Assembly: GCA_029571985.1 (NCBI GenBank)
Contig: JAKQVC010000132.1
Span: 124,001 to 188,000, forward strand
Reading direction: 5' to 3'
Source: Bacteroidota bacterium
Lineage (GTDB): Bacteria > Bacteroidota > Bacteroidia > Chitinophagales > BACL12
DNA length: 64,000 bases
Position numbers and translations under genes: made by a program. Position 1 is the first letter of the stretch. Every line of letters starts with the position of its first letter. The notes below the pieces were generated by a model that saw nothing but the letters and a program-made list of their open reading frames with translations, ran no database searches and was not told where the DNA came from. Positions 38,060 to 46,492 of the stretch are shown here, one piece after another.

Positions 38060-38596
38060 ATGAATCAAAAAGCACATATCACTCAAACAGCCTTGAGCCT
38101 GTTTGCTGAACAAGGTTACGGGAATACTTCTATTTCTATGATTGCACGCAAAGCCGGCGTTGCACAGGGATTGATGTACAATTTTTATCCTTCGAAGGAA
38201 GCACTCCTTACCGCAATCCTGATGGAAGGCATGGCTGATGTGCAGGAAAGCATGGTCGCTTATATACAAACACGAGATCCTAAAGCAGCTCTGCGCCATC
38301 ATATTCAAAGCACGGTGCGCACAGTGGTTGCGCGACAGGAATTCTGGCGACTTTTTCACGCTATTCGCACGCAAAAAATAGTGCAGGATATTTTAGGCGA
38401 GCCTTTCCGTGCGGCATCGGCTTCCATTGTAAAAACACTCGCCACTAACCTCCGCAAATTACAGTATCCGAATCCAACTCAGGAAGCGCGTTTACTTTTC
38501 GCTCAAATTGATGGTATGGTCGGATTATATCTGCTCGATCCAAAAGGATTTGATTTACATAAAATGCAAAAACAACTTTTAAAAAAATACGCGTGA
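38060..38596 (+). CDS. TetR/AcrR family transcriptional regulator
   Basis: A 178-residue repressor. The N-terminal helix-turn-helix is complete: ITQTALSLFAEQGYGNTSISMIARKAGVAQGLMYNFYPSKEALLTAIL, with the usual GxxxTSxxxIAxxAGVxxGxxYxxFxSKExL pattern. The ligand-binding domain from residue 55 onwards is variable, as usual. An 18-bp palindrome at its own transcription start suggests autorepression relieved by a small molecule. Its stop overlaps the start of the downstream alpha/beta hydrolase, so the two form one regulated unit; the ligand may be the hydrolase substrate, which is inference. Confidence 0.92.
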   Translation: MNQKAHITQTALSLFAEQGYGNTSISMIARKAGVAQGLMYNFYPSKEALLTAILMEGMADVQESMVAYIQTRDPKAALRHHIQSTVRTVVARQEFWRLFHAIRTQKIVQDILGEPFRAASASIVKTLATNLRKLQYPNPTQEARLLFAQIDGMVGLYLLDPKGFDLHKMQKQLLKKYA

Positions 38597-39459
38597 TGAA
38601 AAACTACTGGCTGGATACCCACCTCTACCCTTTCGAACCACATCATATAGTATGTAACGGACATCGCTATCATTATGTCGACACCGGCACAGGACCCGTA
38701 CTGCTTTTTGTGCATGGTACACCCTCCTGGAGTTTTGAATTCAGGACGGCTATTCAACAACTATCTTCAAGCTACCGATGCATTGCCGTTGATCATATCG
38801 GCTTTGGGTTATCGGATAAACCGGAGCAGTATGCATATAGTTTAGACAATCATGTCGCAAATCTCAAACAACTGATGGATGAGTTACACATCGCATCCTT
38901 TACCGTAATTGCACATGATTTTGGAGGACCAATCGGGTTGCGATTAGCGTGCTCGATGCCGGAACGTGTGCAGCATATTATCCTGGCTAATACCTGGTGT
39001 TTTAGTGCAGAGCATGAACCTGAGTTTAAAAAACTGCGCCGCGTACTAAAGAGTCCGTTGTTGCCTTTTCTGTATCGTCAGCTTAATTTTTCTGCGAGGT
39101 TCTTGTTGCCTGCAGCATTTGGTAATAAAAAACATTTAACGGCTGCCATACATAAACACTATACAGCTCCCTTTTCGCGTGCATCCGAACGCAATGGAAC
39201 TTTGGCTTTTGCAAAATCTTTGTTACATGACCAACGGTGGTTTGCAGAAACAGGAGAACAATGTGCGGTGCTGCGCGATAAGCGTGTTTTGCTTTTATGG
39301 GGGATGAAAGACTCTTTTATTACGCCTAAATACGCTGACAAATTAATGCAGATGTTTCCACATGCTGAGCGCATATATTATCCGGAGGCAGGGCATTTTG
39401 TTTTTGAGGAAAAGGGTGAGGAGGTAAGCAGAGAGATATTGAAATTTCTTTCCTCTTGA
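38596..39459 (+). CDS. alpha/beta hydrolase, haloalkane dehalogenase/epoxide hydrolase-like
   Basis: A 287-residue soluble hydrolase. The HGTPSWSFEFR segment and the nucleophile elbow AHDFGGPIG, with Asp108 in place of Ser, place it in the Asp-nucleophile branch that includes haloalkane dehalogenases and epoxide hydrolases. The residue after the nucleophile is Phe109; dehalogenases normally have a halide-binding Trp there. The acid (LLWGMKDSFITPK) and base (EAGHFVFEE) are present. The ATG at 38596 overlaps the tetR stop (TGATG). Exact reaction unknown; an alpha/beta hydrolase acting on an aliphatic epoxide or ester is as likely as dehalogenation. Confidence 0.85.
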   Translation: MKNYWLDTHLYPFEPHHIVCNGHRYHYVDTGTGPVLLFVHGTPSWSFEFRTAIQQLSSSYRCIAVDHIGFGLSDKPEQYAYSLDNHVANLKQLMDELHIASFTVIAHDFGGPIGLRLACSMPERVQHIILANTWCFSAEHEPEFKKLRRVLKSPLLPFLYRQLNFSARFLLPAAFGNKKHLTAAIHKHYTAPFSRASERNGTLAFAKSLLHDQRWFAETGEQCAVLRDKRVLLLWGMKDSFITPKYADKLMQMFPHAERIYYPEAGHFVFEEKGEEVSREILKFLSS

Positions 39460-39511
39460 ATGGGGCTTTATTTAAGTTCAGGGAATAGTGGTCTTTTATT
39501 GGCTTTTTTTA

Positions 39512-39760
39512 AGGCCGGGAAGACTGTAAGACGGGAAGAAATTCGAAGTGTCGACGTGCCGACGTGTCGATGTGTCGATGTGTTGACGTGTAAAATAAAT
39601 AAGCCCCATAGGGGCGACACATCCACTAACAAGCAAACAGCACAAAAAAACAGCCCCATCGGGGCGACACAACGGCTGATACAGAAACTCCAAATCCTAT
39701 TCCTTGTAAAATGCAGGAACAGGTAAGGCGGGAAGTCGGTAAGGTTCGGGAAGAATTTTA
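39512..39760. repeat. right composite repeat array flanking tetR-hydrolase
   Basis: Same module order and orientation as at 37513-37975: GCCGGGAAGACTGTAAGACG (39514-39533), five or so GTCGACGT/GTCGATGT octamers (39549-39590), two 50-bp palindromic units starting at 39602 and 39652, and the tail with GGCTGATACAGAAACTCC and a GGAAG/GTAAG-rich end. It has two palindromic units where the left array has six. Confidence 0.8.
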
Positions 39761-39831
39761 AACCTGCATTCCTCTGTGTAGCTGCGCCTCTATGCGAAAT
39801 CTAACAACATATATTATTCATCCATCCAAAA

Positions 39832-39862
39832 AAAAAGAGATGCAATAGTTGCATCTCTTTTT
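39832..39862. terminator. terminator of the dcw operon after ftsZ
   Basis: A 14-bp perfect stem AAAAAGAGATGCAA/TTGCATCTCTTTTT with a three-base loop, A/T-flanked on both sides, about 20 bases after the ftsZ stop on the minus strand. Confidence 0.85.
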
Positions 39863-39882
39863 AATTGATTTGGAGGTGGAGA

Positions 39883-41799
39883 TTAATCCACGTTATCGTG
39901 TAAAAACGTATTGTTCTTTTTGAGTTCGGGGCCGTTTTCGCCTTCTACTATATTGTATTTGGATACGTTTATTTCGCGGGCGTTTGGCGTTTCTTCCAAC
40001 TCGATATTACGGCGCATGAAGGCAGGCACTTTTTCGATTTCATCCAAGCCGCCATTATTGAGTTTCATACTCATACTTTTTAAGCGACTGATGCGGTCGT
40101 TACCTGCACTATTTACTACCTGAATCTTATCATCGTTGGTAATAAATGTAGAGGCATCCTGACGTTGCATAGTTGATGGACGCACTTCTTCTTTGCGCAG
40201 ATATATTTCTTCCTGCTCTTCTTCTTCCTCCTCCTCACGAACGAAGGTTACCGGTTCTTTTTTCAGCTCAATAACGGGCTCTTCCTGTTTTTCTGCTTCC
40301 ATGATGGGTTCAGAAACTTCAGGCTGTGCTTCTGCTACCGGCTCCTCAACAATCGGTTCTATCACAGCAATCGGACGCATGTGCATTTCGATGGGCGACA
40401 TGATTTCCGTTGTTTCTTCTTCCTCAGCTTCGGCAACAATTTCCACTTCGGCCACCGGCTCAATCACCGGTTCGAAAGATTTCAGGATAATTTCCGGCTC
40501 AATTTTTTTTTCGACCTCTTCAACCTGCTTTTCAGCAACCGGTTCCGCTGTTTGTGCAAACAAGCCGAAGTCAAAACTAAATTGTGCAGGATCTTCTTTC
40601 TTTACTTTTTTCTCTTCCGGTTTAGCTTCTTCTTTGCGATCGGTCAACTCGGAGTTAACAATCACTTTAGCTTCCGGACGGCTTTCTTCCTTTTTTATGG
40701 AAATGGTTTCTTCTGCCTCCTTCAGCGTTGGTTCTTCAACCGGTTTTTCGTCGAGTAACACATGCTTTTTTTGCAATAAGGCGTGTGTATCGATATGTGT
40801 GATTTTTACATTCTGACTTTTCAACCGTACAGAACGTTGTTCTTCTGTTTCGAAGCCGGTGGCAATTACGGTTACCATAATTTGATCGCCCAGCGATTCA
40901 TCATTACAGTTACCCCAGATAATATCACAATCATTTCCGGCAGCTTCCTGCACGAATTCAGTAATTTCTGCGATTTCATCCATTAATACCGGTAAAGTAC
41001 CACTGGTGATATTGAGCAAAATACTTCTTGCACCTGTAATATCATTATCACTCAGCAGCGGAGATTCCAATGCCGCACGAACTGCTTGCAGCGCACGATC
41101 TTCACCGCTTGCTTTTCCGGAGCCCATAATAGCAAGACCACTTCCGCGCAATACTGTTTTAACGTCTTCAAAGTCAACGTTCACATATCCCGGAACGGTA
41201 ATAATTTCAGCGATACCTTTTGCTGCTGTAGCTAATACATCATCAGCGTGAGCAAAGGCTTCATTCCATGCCAGGTTACCGCACATATCGCGCAGCTTAT
41301 CATTACTGATCACGAGAATGGCATCAACATAATGCTTCATCATTTCAAGCCCTTCATGCGCCTGAGATTTACGGCGCTTACCTTCAAAACCGAAAGGCAC
41401 GGTAACAATACCGATGGTGAGAATGCCCATGTCTTTTGCGAGTTTCGCAATAACAGGTGCACCACCCGTTCCGGTTCCACCGCCCATACCGGCAGTGATA
41501 AATACCATTTCGGTATTTTTTTCGAGAATAGATTTTATCTCCTGCATGCTTTCCAAAGTAGCCTGCTGGCCAACACTTGGATGCGATCCGGCTCCGCGAC
41601 CTTTGGTCAAAGTAGGTCCGAGTTGGATTTTATTTGGAACAGGGCTCATTTCAAGAGCCTGCTGATCTGTATTGCAGATGACAAAATTTACATCTTTAAT
41701 ACCCTGCAAAAACATCTGATTCACCGCGTTGGAGCCACCGCCGCCGACGCCGATTACTTTGATGATGCTGGATTGTTCTTTTGGAATATCGAAATACAT
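39883..41799 (-). CDS. ftsZ: cell division protein FtsZ with long acidic C-terminal extension
   Basis: A 638-residue tubulin-like GTPase that forms the Z-ring at midcell. The globular domain (about residues 10-320) has the N-terminal KVIGVGGGGSNAVNQM and the tubulin signature GGGTGTGGAP at 106-115. The linker (about 340-590) is unusually long and rich in Glu, Val and Ala. The conserved C-terminal peptide region EIEKVPAFMRRNIELEE is present, followed by about 40 residues. Long, Glu-rich linkers are usual in Bacteroidota FtsZ. Last gene of the dcw operon, 31 bases after ftsA, followed by a strong terminator. Confidence 0.97.
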   Translation of the reverse strand: MYFDIPKEQSSIIKVIGVGGGGSNAVNQMFLQGIKDVNFVICNTDQQALEMSPVPNKIQLGPTLTKGRGAGSHPSVGQQATLESMQEIKSILEKNTEMVFITAGMGGGTGTGGAPVIAKLAKDMGILTIGIVTVPFGFEGKRRKSQAHEGLEMMKHYVDAILVISNDKLRDMCGNLAWNEAFAHADDVLATAAKGIAEIITVPGYVNVDFEDVKTVLRGSGLAIMGSGKASGEDRALQAVRAALESPLLSDNDITGARSILLNITSGTLPVLMDEIAEITEFVQEAAGNDCDIIWGNCNDESLGDQIMVTVIATGFETEEQRSVRLKSQNVKITHIDTHALLQKKHVLLDEKPVEEPTLKEAEETISIKKEESRPEAKVIVNSELTDRKEEAKPEEKKVKKEDPAQFSFDFGLFAQTAEPVAEKQVEEVEKKIEPEIILKSFEPVIEPVAEVEIVAEAEEEETTEIMSPIEMHMRPIAVIEPIVEEPVAEAQPEVSEPIMEAEKQEEPVIELKKEPVTFVREEEEEEEQEEIYLRKEEVRPSTMQRQDASTFITNDDKIQVVNSAGNDRISRLKSMSMKLNNGGLDEIEKVPAFMRRNIELEETPNAREINVSKYNIVEGENGPELKKNNTFLHDNVD

Positions 41800-41830
41800 A
41801 GCGCTTGTTTCGTATTAGGTAATCATTCGG

Positions 41831-43225
41831 TTATTGGAAATCAGATACATCATCTTCTTCAAACCACTTGCGTGTAGAAGACAACATATTTTTTAACCAA
41901 CCCGGTTTAGTATGTTTTTTATCATTTTCTTCGGTATCTACATCCACCGAATCAGATACATTTGCCTGTTGCAATTCCGGTTCCTGGAATTCAACAATCG
42001 GTTGACGTTGTTCTGTAACCGGTGCTTCTGATTTTACTTCAGGTTGCACGTGGGTATGTTCAACATATTTGCGGTCTTCATGACCTTTCAATATCAACCC
42101 AACAGCCGTTGCATACATTGGATGGCGAATATCCTCTACGGTTGATTTGCCGAGGTATTCTGTCGGATAACCAATACGTGCATCCATGCCGGTTGAATAA
42201 GACACCAATTGCACCAAATGCTTTAATTGTGCACCACCGCCGGTAACCACGATACCGCCGATGAGTTTTTTATGAAAACCGGAGAGTTTAATTTCGTAGT
42301 AAACATGCTCCAGTATTTCTTCCACACGCGCCTGAATGATGCGTGCAAGATTTTCAACTTTAATTTCTTTCGGTTCGCGACCTTTTAATCCACTGATAGA
42401 AATGATTTCATTTTCTTCTGTTTCAGTGGCCAGTGCAGAACCAAATTTTACTTTCAGAATTTCCGCCTGGTTGCGCATAATCATGCAACCTTCTTTGATA
42501 TCTTCCGTGATAATATTTCCACCCAGTGGAATAACTGCGGTATGACGAATGATGCCATCCTGGAAAATAGCAATATCGGTAGTACCACCACCAATATCCA
42601 CCAATGCCACACCGGCTTCTTTTTCTTCATCGCTCAATACGGATGCGGAAGAAGCAAGTGGTTCAAGGATGAGGTCGATTACATTCAATCCGGCTTTTTC
42701 CACGCATTTGAAAATATTTCTGGCAGCGGAAATCTGACCGGTGATGATGTGGAAGTTAGCTTCCAGACGCACCCCGCTCATACCGATTGGGTCTTTGATA
42801 CCCTGTTCACCATCCACAATAAATTCCTGTGGCAATACGTGAATAATGCGATCGCCCGGAGGCAATACGAGGCGATGCATATTTTCTACCATGCGGTCGA
42901 TATCATCCATATCGATTTCGCTATCGGCATCATTACGGGTGAAGATGTCGCGGTGCTGTAAACTTTTGATATGCTGACCGGCGATACCCACGTATACATC
43001 GCGGATTTCAACGCCACTTTTTTCCTGTGCTTCGCTTACTGCCTTGCGAATAGCCTCTACGGTTTTATCGATATTCGCAACCACGCCACGCATAACGCCA
43101 AAAGAATCGGCCTTACCCATTCCGAGTATGTCGATTTTTCCATGATCGTTAATCCTGCCCACAATAGCACAAATCTTTGTGGTGCCGATGTCAAGTCCGG
43201 TAATGATTCGATTATTGTTGTTCAT
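41831..43225 (-). CDS. ftsA: cell division protein FtsA
   Basis: A 464-residue actin-like protein that tethers FtsZ to the membrane. Nucleotide-binding blocks are ITGLDIGTTKICAIVGR, ALVDIGGGTTDIAIFQDG and IVVTGGGAQLKHLVQL, and the 1C-type region RDVYVGIAGQHIKSLQHRD is present. A Glu/Gln/Asp-rich linker of about 60 residues precedes a C-terminal amphipathic segment PGWLKNMLSSTRKWFEED, the membrane-targeting sequence. Its start overlaps the end of ftsQ by 14 bases. Confidence 0.96.
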   Translation of the reverse strand: MNNNNRIITGLDIGTTKICAIVGRINDHGKIDILGMGKADSFGVMRGVVANIDKTVEAIRKAVSEAQEKSGVEIRDVYVGIAGQHIKSLQHRDIFTRNDADSEIDMDDIDRMVENMHRLVLPPGDRIIHVLPQEFIVDGEQGIKDPIGMSGVRLEANFHIITGQISAARNIFKCVEKAGLNVIDLILEPLASSASVLSDEEKEAGVALVDIGGGTTDIAIFQDGIIRHTAVIPLGGNIITEDIKEGCMIMRNQAEILKVKFGSALATETEENEIISISGLKGREPKEIKVENLARIIQARVEEILEHVYYEIKLSGFHKKLIGGIVVTGGGAQLKHLVQLVSYSTGMDARIGYPTEYLGKSTVEDIRHPMYATAVGLILKGHEDRKYVEHTHVQPEVKSEAPVTEQRQPIVEFQEPELQQANVSDSVDVDTEENDKKHTKPGWLKNMLSSTRKWFEEDDVSDFQ

Positions 43226-44009
43226 AGTTACTTTTTAATTCGCATACAATCTGACCGTTGAAGTCGAGTTTGAAGCTTTCATATTTTTCCCATCCCGTAT
43301 GGCTGAGACCTTCTTTGTAGAAGATCTTCATTTTATTTAATTTTTCTTCCATGTTAGCGATACTGCCAAACAGAATCTTGTGATCGCCGAGTTTGGGTAT
43401 CAGAGTGAAGGTGCCGTTAGGTGCTATGGCGATTTGTTCAATCTGGGCGTTCCAGAACGGGTCTAACCGAAAATAGTTGACCAATTTTAATGTGTTTTGT
43501 AGCGCCCGGGATGTTGCCATGTCTGTGTTAAAACTGCCTTCTTCTATGCTGCCTGTAACAACAGGTACACGGGCTGTAAATTTATCGCTGATTGGTATCT
43601 TATTACCTATTTTATCCAGATAGTAATGCACACCATACTTGTTAATAACACGCACGACTGGTTGTTTTTGTACAATTTCGATATGCATATTCCCATTTGC
43701 ATCTAACCAGGTTTCCGCATCTTCAACATAAGCCTGTTCCTCCAGCAAGGATTCTATACGACCTACACGAATCGATTTGAGTGCATCGCCTTTCACAGAA
43801 TCGCCATAGGCAGTGCCTAAGATTTGCATGATATCCGAGCGTTCGAGGAAAAACATACCCTGTTCATGGTCAATATGAATATCTACTGAAGCACATCGTG
43901 TTTCCTGCTGCAAATCGGCATTGAATGAGGTAAGCATGATGAGTCCTATTGCACATGCGAACAGCAGTACAATCCCAAAAATGCGCAGGAGTTTCGATTT
44001 GAGTTTCAT
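43212..44009 (-). CDS. ftsQ: cell division protein FtsQ/DivIB
   Basis: A 265-residue bitopic membrane protein with a short basic cytoplasmic N-terminus, one transmembrane helix (about residues 10-28), and an extracytoplasmic POTRA-like region. Recognisable elements are FLERSDIMQILG, VEDAETWLDANGNMHIEIVQKQPVVRVINKYGVHYYLDKIGNKIPISD and VVTGSIEEG. Position between murC and ftsA and length agree with the FtsQ subunit of the FtsQLB divisome complex. Overlaps murC by four bases (ATGA) and ftsA by 14. Confidence 0.88.
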   Translation of the reverse strand: MKLKSKLLRIFGIVLLFACAIGLIMLTSFNADLQQETRCASVDIHIDHEQGMFFLERSDIMQILGTAYGDSVKGDALKSIRVGRIESLLEEQAYVEDAETWLDANGNMHIEIVQKQPVVRVINKYGVHYYLDKIGNKIPISDKFTARVPVVTGSIEEGSFNTDMATSRALQNTLKLVNYFRLDPFWNAQIEQIAIAPNGTFTLIPKLGDHKILFGSIANMEEKLNKMKIFYKEGLSHTGWEKYESFKLDFNGQIVCELKSNYEQQ

Positions 44010-45352
44010 CCTTTGTCTTTCAGGATTTGAGCAATGGGTTTCACCAGTTTATCAATATCGCCTGCACCAATTGTGCAGATCACCTCGAATTCTCCCTGGC
44101 GCATATAGTCAAGTAATGCATTTTTTTCCAGGATACGATGGCTGGCATTGGTCATCTTGTCGAGAATAACTGAGGCAGTTACCCCGGGAATAGGTTCCTC
44201 ACGCGCCGGATAAATCGGCAGCAGAATAGTTTCGTCAGCTAAATCAAGGCTTGCTGCAAAACCATCGGCTAAATCACGAGTACGGGTGAATAAATGCGGC
44301 TGAAAAATAGCCGTGACCTTACTGCCCGGGTATAATAATTTTATACTGGAAAGAAACATGCGGATTTCTTCCGGGTGATGGGCATAATCATCGTAAAATA
44401 CCACCTTGCCCTCAAACGAACTGACTAATTCAAATCTCCTGTGAATGCCACTGTACGCAATCAAACCATTATAGATGAGGTCCGGATTTATGTTTAAATG
44501 CAGACAAACCGAAATGGCAGCAATCGCATTTTCAATATTATGCACACCCGGATACAGCATACGAAACTGCATCCCATTATTTAATGCAAAGGTGCAGGCA
44601 CCATCATAGGCATAACTGGTCGCATACAAATCGGCATGCGCATCCGATAAATCGTAACCTCTTTTGGCTGCCGGATATTTTTGAAATACACCTAATTTAG
44701 GTTTTGAAATCAGCAGTCCTCCTGGTTTAATTTGCTGTGCGAAAGCCAAAAAGGCTTCCTCAATTGCCTCCTGTGTGCCATATACTTCCAGGTGATCAGA
44801 ATCTGTCGCCGTTATGATGGCGATGTTTGGATGTAATTGCATAAAGCTGCGGTCATATTCATCCGCCTCTACCACAAAAACATCATTAAATCCGGTTATA
44901 TAATTCGAATTAAAATTGGTGGAAATACCTCCTAAAATGGCGGTGCAATCGTAGCCACTATATTTCAACAACCAGGCAATCATGCCGGAAACAGTTGTTT
45001 TGCCATGTGAACCTGCCACTGCAATTACAAATTTATCCTGCGTAATCAAACCCAGCACCTGACTGCGTTTCAGCACTTGATATCCATTGGCTTTGAAGTA
45101 CACTAATTCTGTATGTGCAGCAGGAACGGCGGGCGTATATACAATTAAATCTGCGTCTGTATCAGCTAACGCGATATTATCTTCAAAGTGAATGTCGATA
45201 CCTTCATTGATTAAGGCATCGGTAATTTCAGTTTCCGTTTTATCATATCCGGAAACGATACAGTTTTGCTTCTTAAAATAACGGGCAAGCGCGCTCATAC
45301 CGATACCACCGATACCAATAAAATACACGCGTTTTACCTGATTCATATCCAT
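44006..45352 (-). CDS. murC: UDP-N-acetylmuramate--L-alanine ligase
   Basis: A Mur ligase of about 448 residues that adds L-alanine to UDP-MurNAc in the cytoplasm. The N-terminal Rossmann segment YFIGIGGIGMSALARYF, the ATP loop VAGSHGKTTVSGMIA, the VEADEYDRSF block and FYDDYAHHPEEI are all those of MurC. The frame is open to a TTG at 45361; the first ATG is 45352 and a second is 45346 (MNQVKRVYF), either of which would suit. The gene follows murG by about ten bases and overlaps ftsQ by four. Confidence 0.95.
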   Translation of the reverse strand: MDMNQVKRVYFIGIGGIGMSALARYFKKQNCIVSGYDKTETEITDALINEGIDIHFEDNIALADTDADLIVYTPAVPAAHTELVYFKANGYQVLKRSQVLGLITQDKFVIAVAGSHGKTTVSGMIAWLLKYSGYDCTAILGGISTNFNSNYITGFNDVFVVEADEYDRSFMQLHPNIAIITATDSDHLEVYGTQEAIEEAFLAFAQQIKPGGLLISKPKLGVFQKYPAAKRGYDLSDAHADLYATSYAYDGACTFALNNGMQFRMLYPGVHNIENAIAAISVCLHLNINPDLIYNGLIAYSGIHRRFELVSSFEGKVVFYDDYAHHPEEIRMFLSSIKLLYPGSKVTAIFQPHLFTRTRDLADGFAASLDLADETILLPIYPAREEPIPGVTASVILDKMTNASHRILEKNALLDYMRQGEFEVICTIGAGDIDKLVKPIAQILKDKG

Positions 45353-45362
45353 AGGTAGCAAA

Positions 45363-46463
45363 CTAAGGGTTTAGATGTTTAAATACTTCATCTACAATAC
45401 GCTCTGCTGCATCTTCGATGGCAAATGGTTTAATATTATCTGACATGGTTTGTCTGCGCGCAGTGTCTGACATTAAACTGATAGCTGCCGGAATCATTTC
45501 AACGGGCGCATTTTTATCAGCTATGCTGATGGCAGCCTGTGCTTTCACCAGTGCCAGTGCATTTTTGGTCTGATGATCTTCGGCAGCAAATGGGAAAGGC
45601 ACCAGAATGACTGGTTTGCCTACCAGACATAATTCTGATATAGCAATAGCCCCTGCGCGCGAAACAATAATATCTGCTGCAGCATACGCGTGATCGATAT
45701 TTGCAATAAAATCAAATACACGCACATTGTCATACCCTTTTGCCGCGTGCTTGCATACTTCATACATTGTAGTACCGGTTTGCCAAATCACCTGAATACC
45801 GGCATCTTTTAATTCCTGCAAACCGCCAATCATACAATTATTCAGTGTTCTGGAACCGAGACTACCACCCACAATCAACAAGACTTTGCTATCGCTGTCG
45901 AAGTCAAAATCCATACGTGCTTTTTCCGGCTTCACATTGCAGAGTACAATGTTTTGTCGAACGGGGTTTCCTGTTTTCACGATTTTATTTGGCGGGAAAT
46001 AGGCTTCCATACCATCATAAGCCACACATACTGCTTTTGCTTTACGTGCTAATATTTTATTGGTTACGCCGGGATAGGAATTTTGCTCCTGAATAATAGC
46101 CGGCACACGATTTCTGATAGCTGCATTCAAGGCAGGACCACTGGCAAAACCACCGGTGCCAATGGCAATATGCGGCTTAAAGTTGCGGACAATTTTTCCT
46201 GCTTTAAAATAACTGGAAATCAGTTTGAACGGAAAGCTTAAATTACGCATATCCAGACTTCGATGAAATCCGCTTATCCATAATCCTTCAATAGGATAAC
46301 CTGCTTTAGGCACTTTTTCCATTTCCATTTTATCCTGAGCACCCACAAATAATATCTGGGCATCCGGTTTTCTGCGCTTGATCTCATTGGCAATAGCAAT
46401 TGCCGGGAAAATATGACCTCCCGTGCCGCCGCCGCTGATTAACACATGTAATGGTTTTGACAT
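45363..46463 (-). CDS. murG: UDP-N-acetylglucosamine--lipid I transferase MurG
   Basis: A 366-residue membrane-associated GT-B glycosyltransferase that converts lipid I to lipid II. Characteristic blocks are the Gly-rich N-terminal loop VLISGGGTGGHIFPAIAIANEI, IGTGGFASGPALNAAI, QEQNSYPGVTNKILAR, LLIVGGSLGSRTLN, and the donor-binding VSRAGAIAISELCLVGKPVILVPFPFAAEDHQTKNA. Length and motif order normal. Lies 29 bases after ftsW in the dcw operon. Confidence 0.96.
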   Translation of the reverse strand: MSKPLHVLISGGGTGGHIFPAIAIANEIKRRKPDAQILFVGAQDKMEMEKVPKAGYPIEGLWISGFHRSLDMRNLSFPFKLISSYFKAGKIVRNFKPHIAIGTGGFASGPALNAAIRNRVPAIIQEQNSYPGVTNKILARKAKAVCVAYDGMEAYFPPNKIVKTGNPVRQNIVLCNVKPEKARMDFDFDSDSKVLLIVGGSLGSRTLNNCMIGGLQELKDAGIQVIWQTGTTMYEVCKHAAKGYDNVRVFDFIANIDHAYAAADIIVSRAGAIAISELCLVGKPVILVPFPFAAEDHQTKNALALVKAQAAISIADKNAPVEMIPAAISLMSDTARRQTMSDNIKPFAIEDAAERIVDEVFKHLNP

Positions 46464-46492
46464 ATTGCTCGATTATCCGAAATACAAAATAG

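Noticed and set aside
40193-40816. 207-codon Ser-rich plus-strand frame
   Set aside because: It is the antisense of the Glu-rich FtsZ linker (GAA/GAG codons read as TTC/CTC), not an independent gene.
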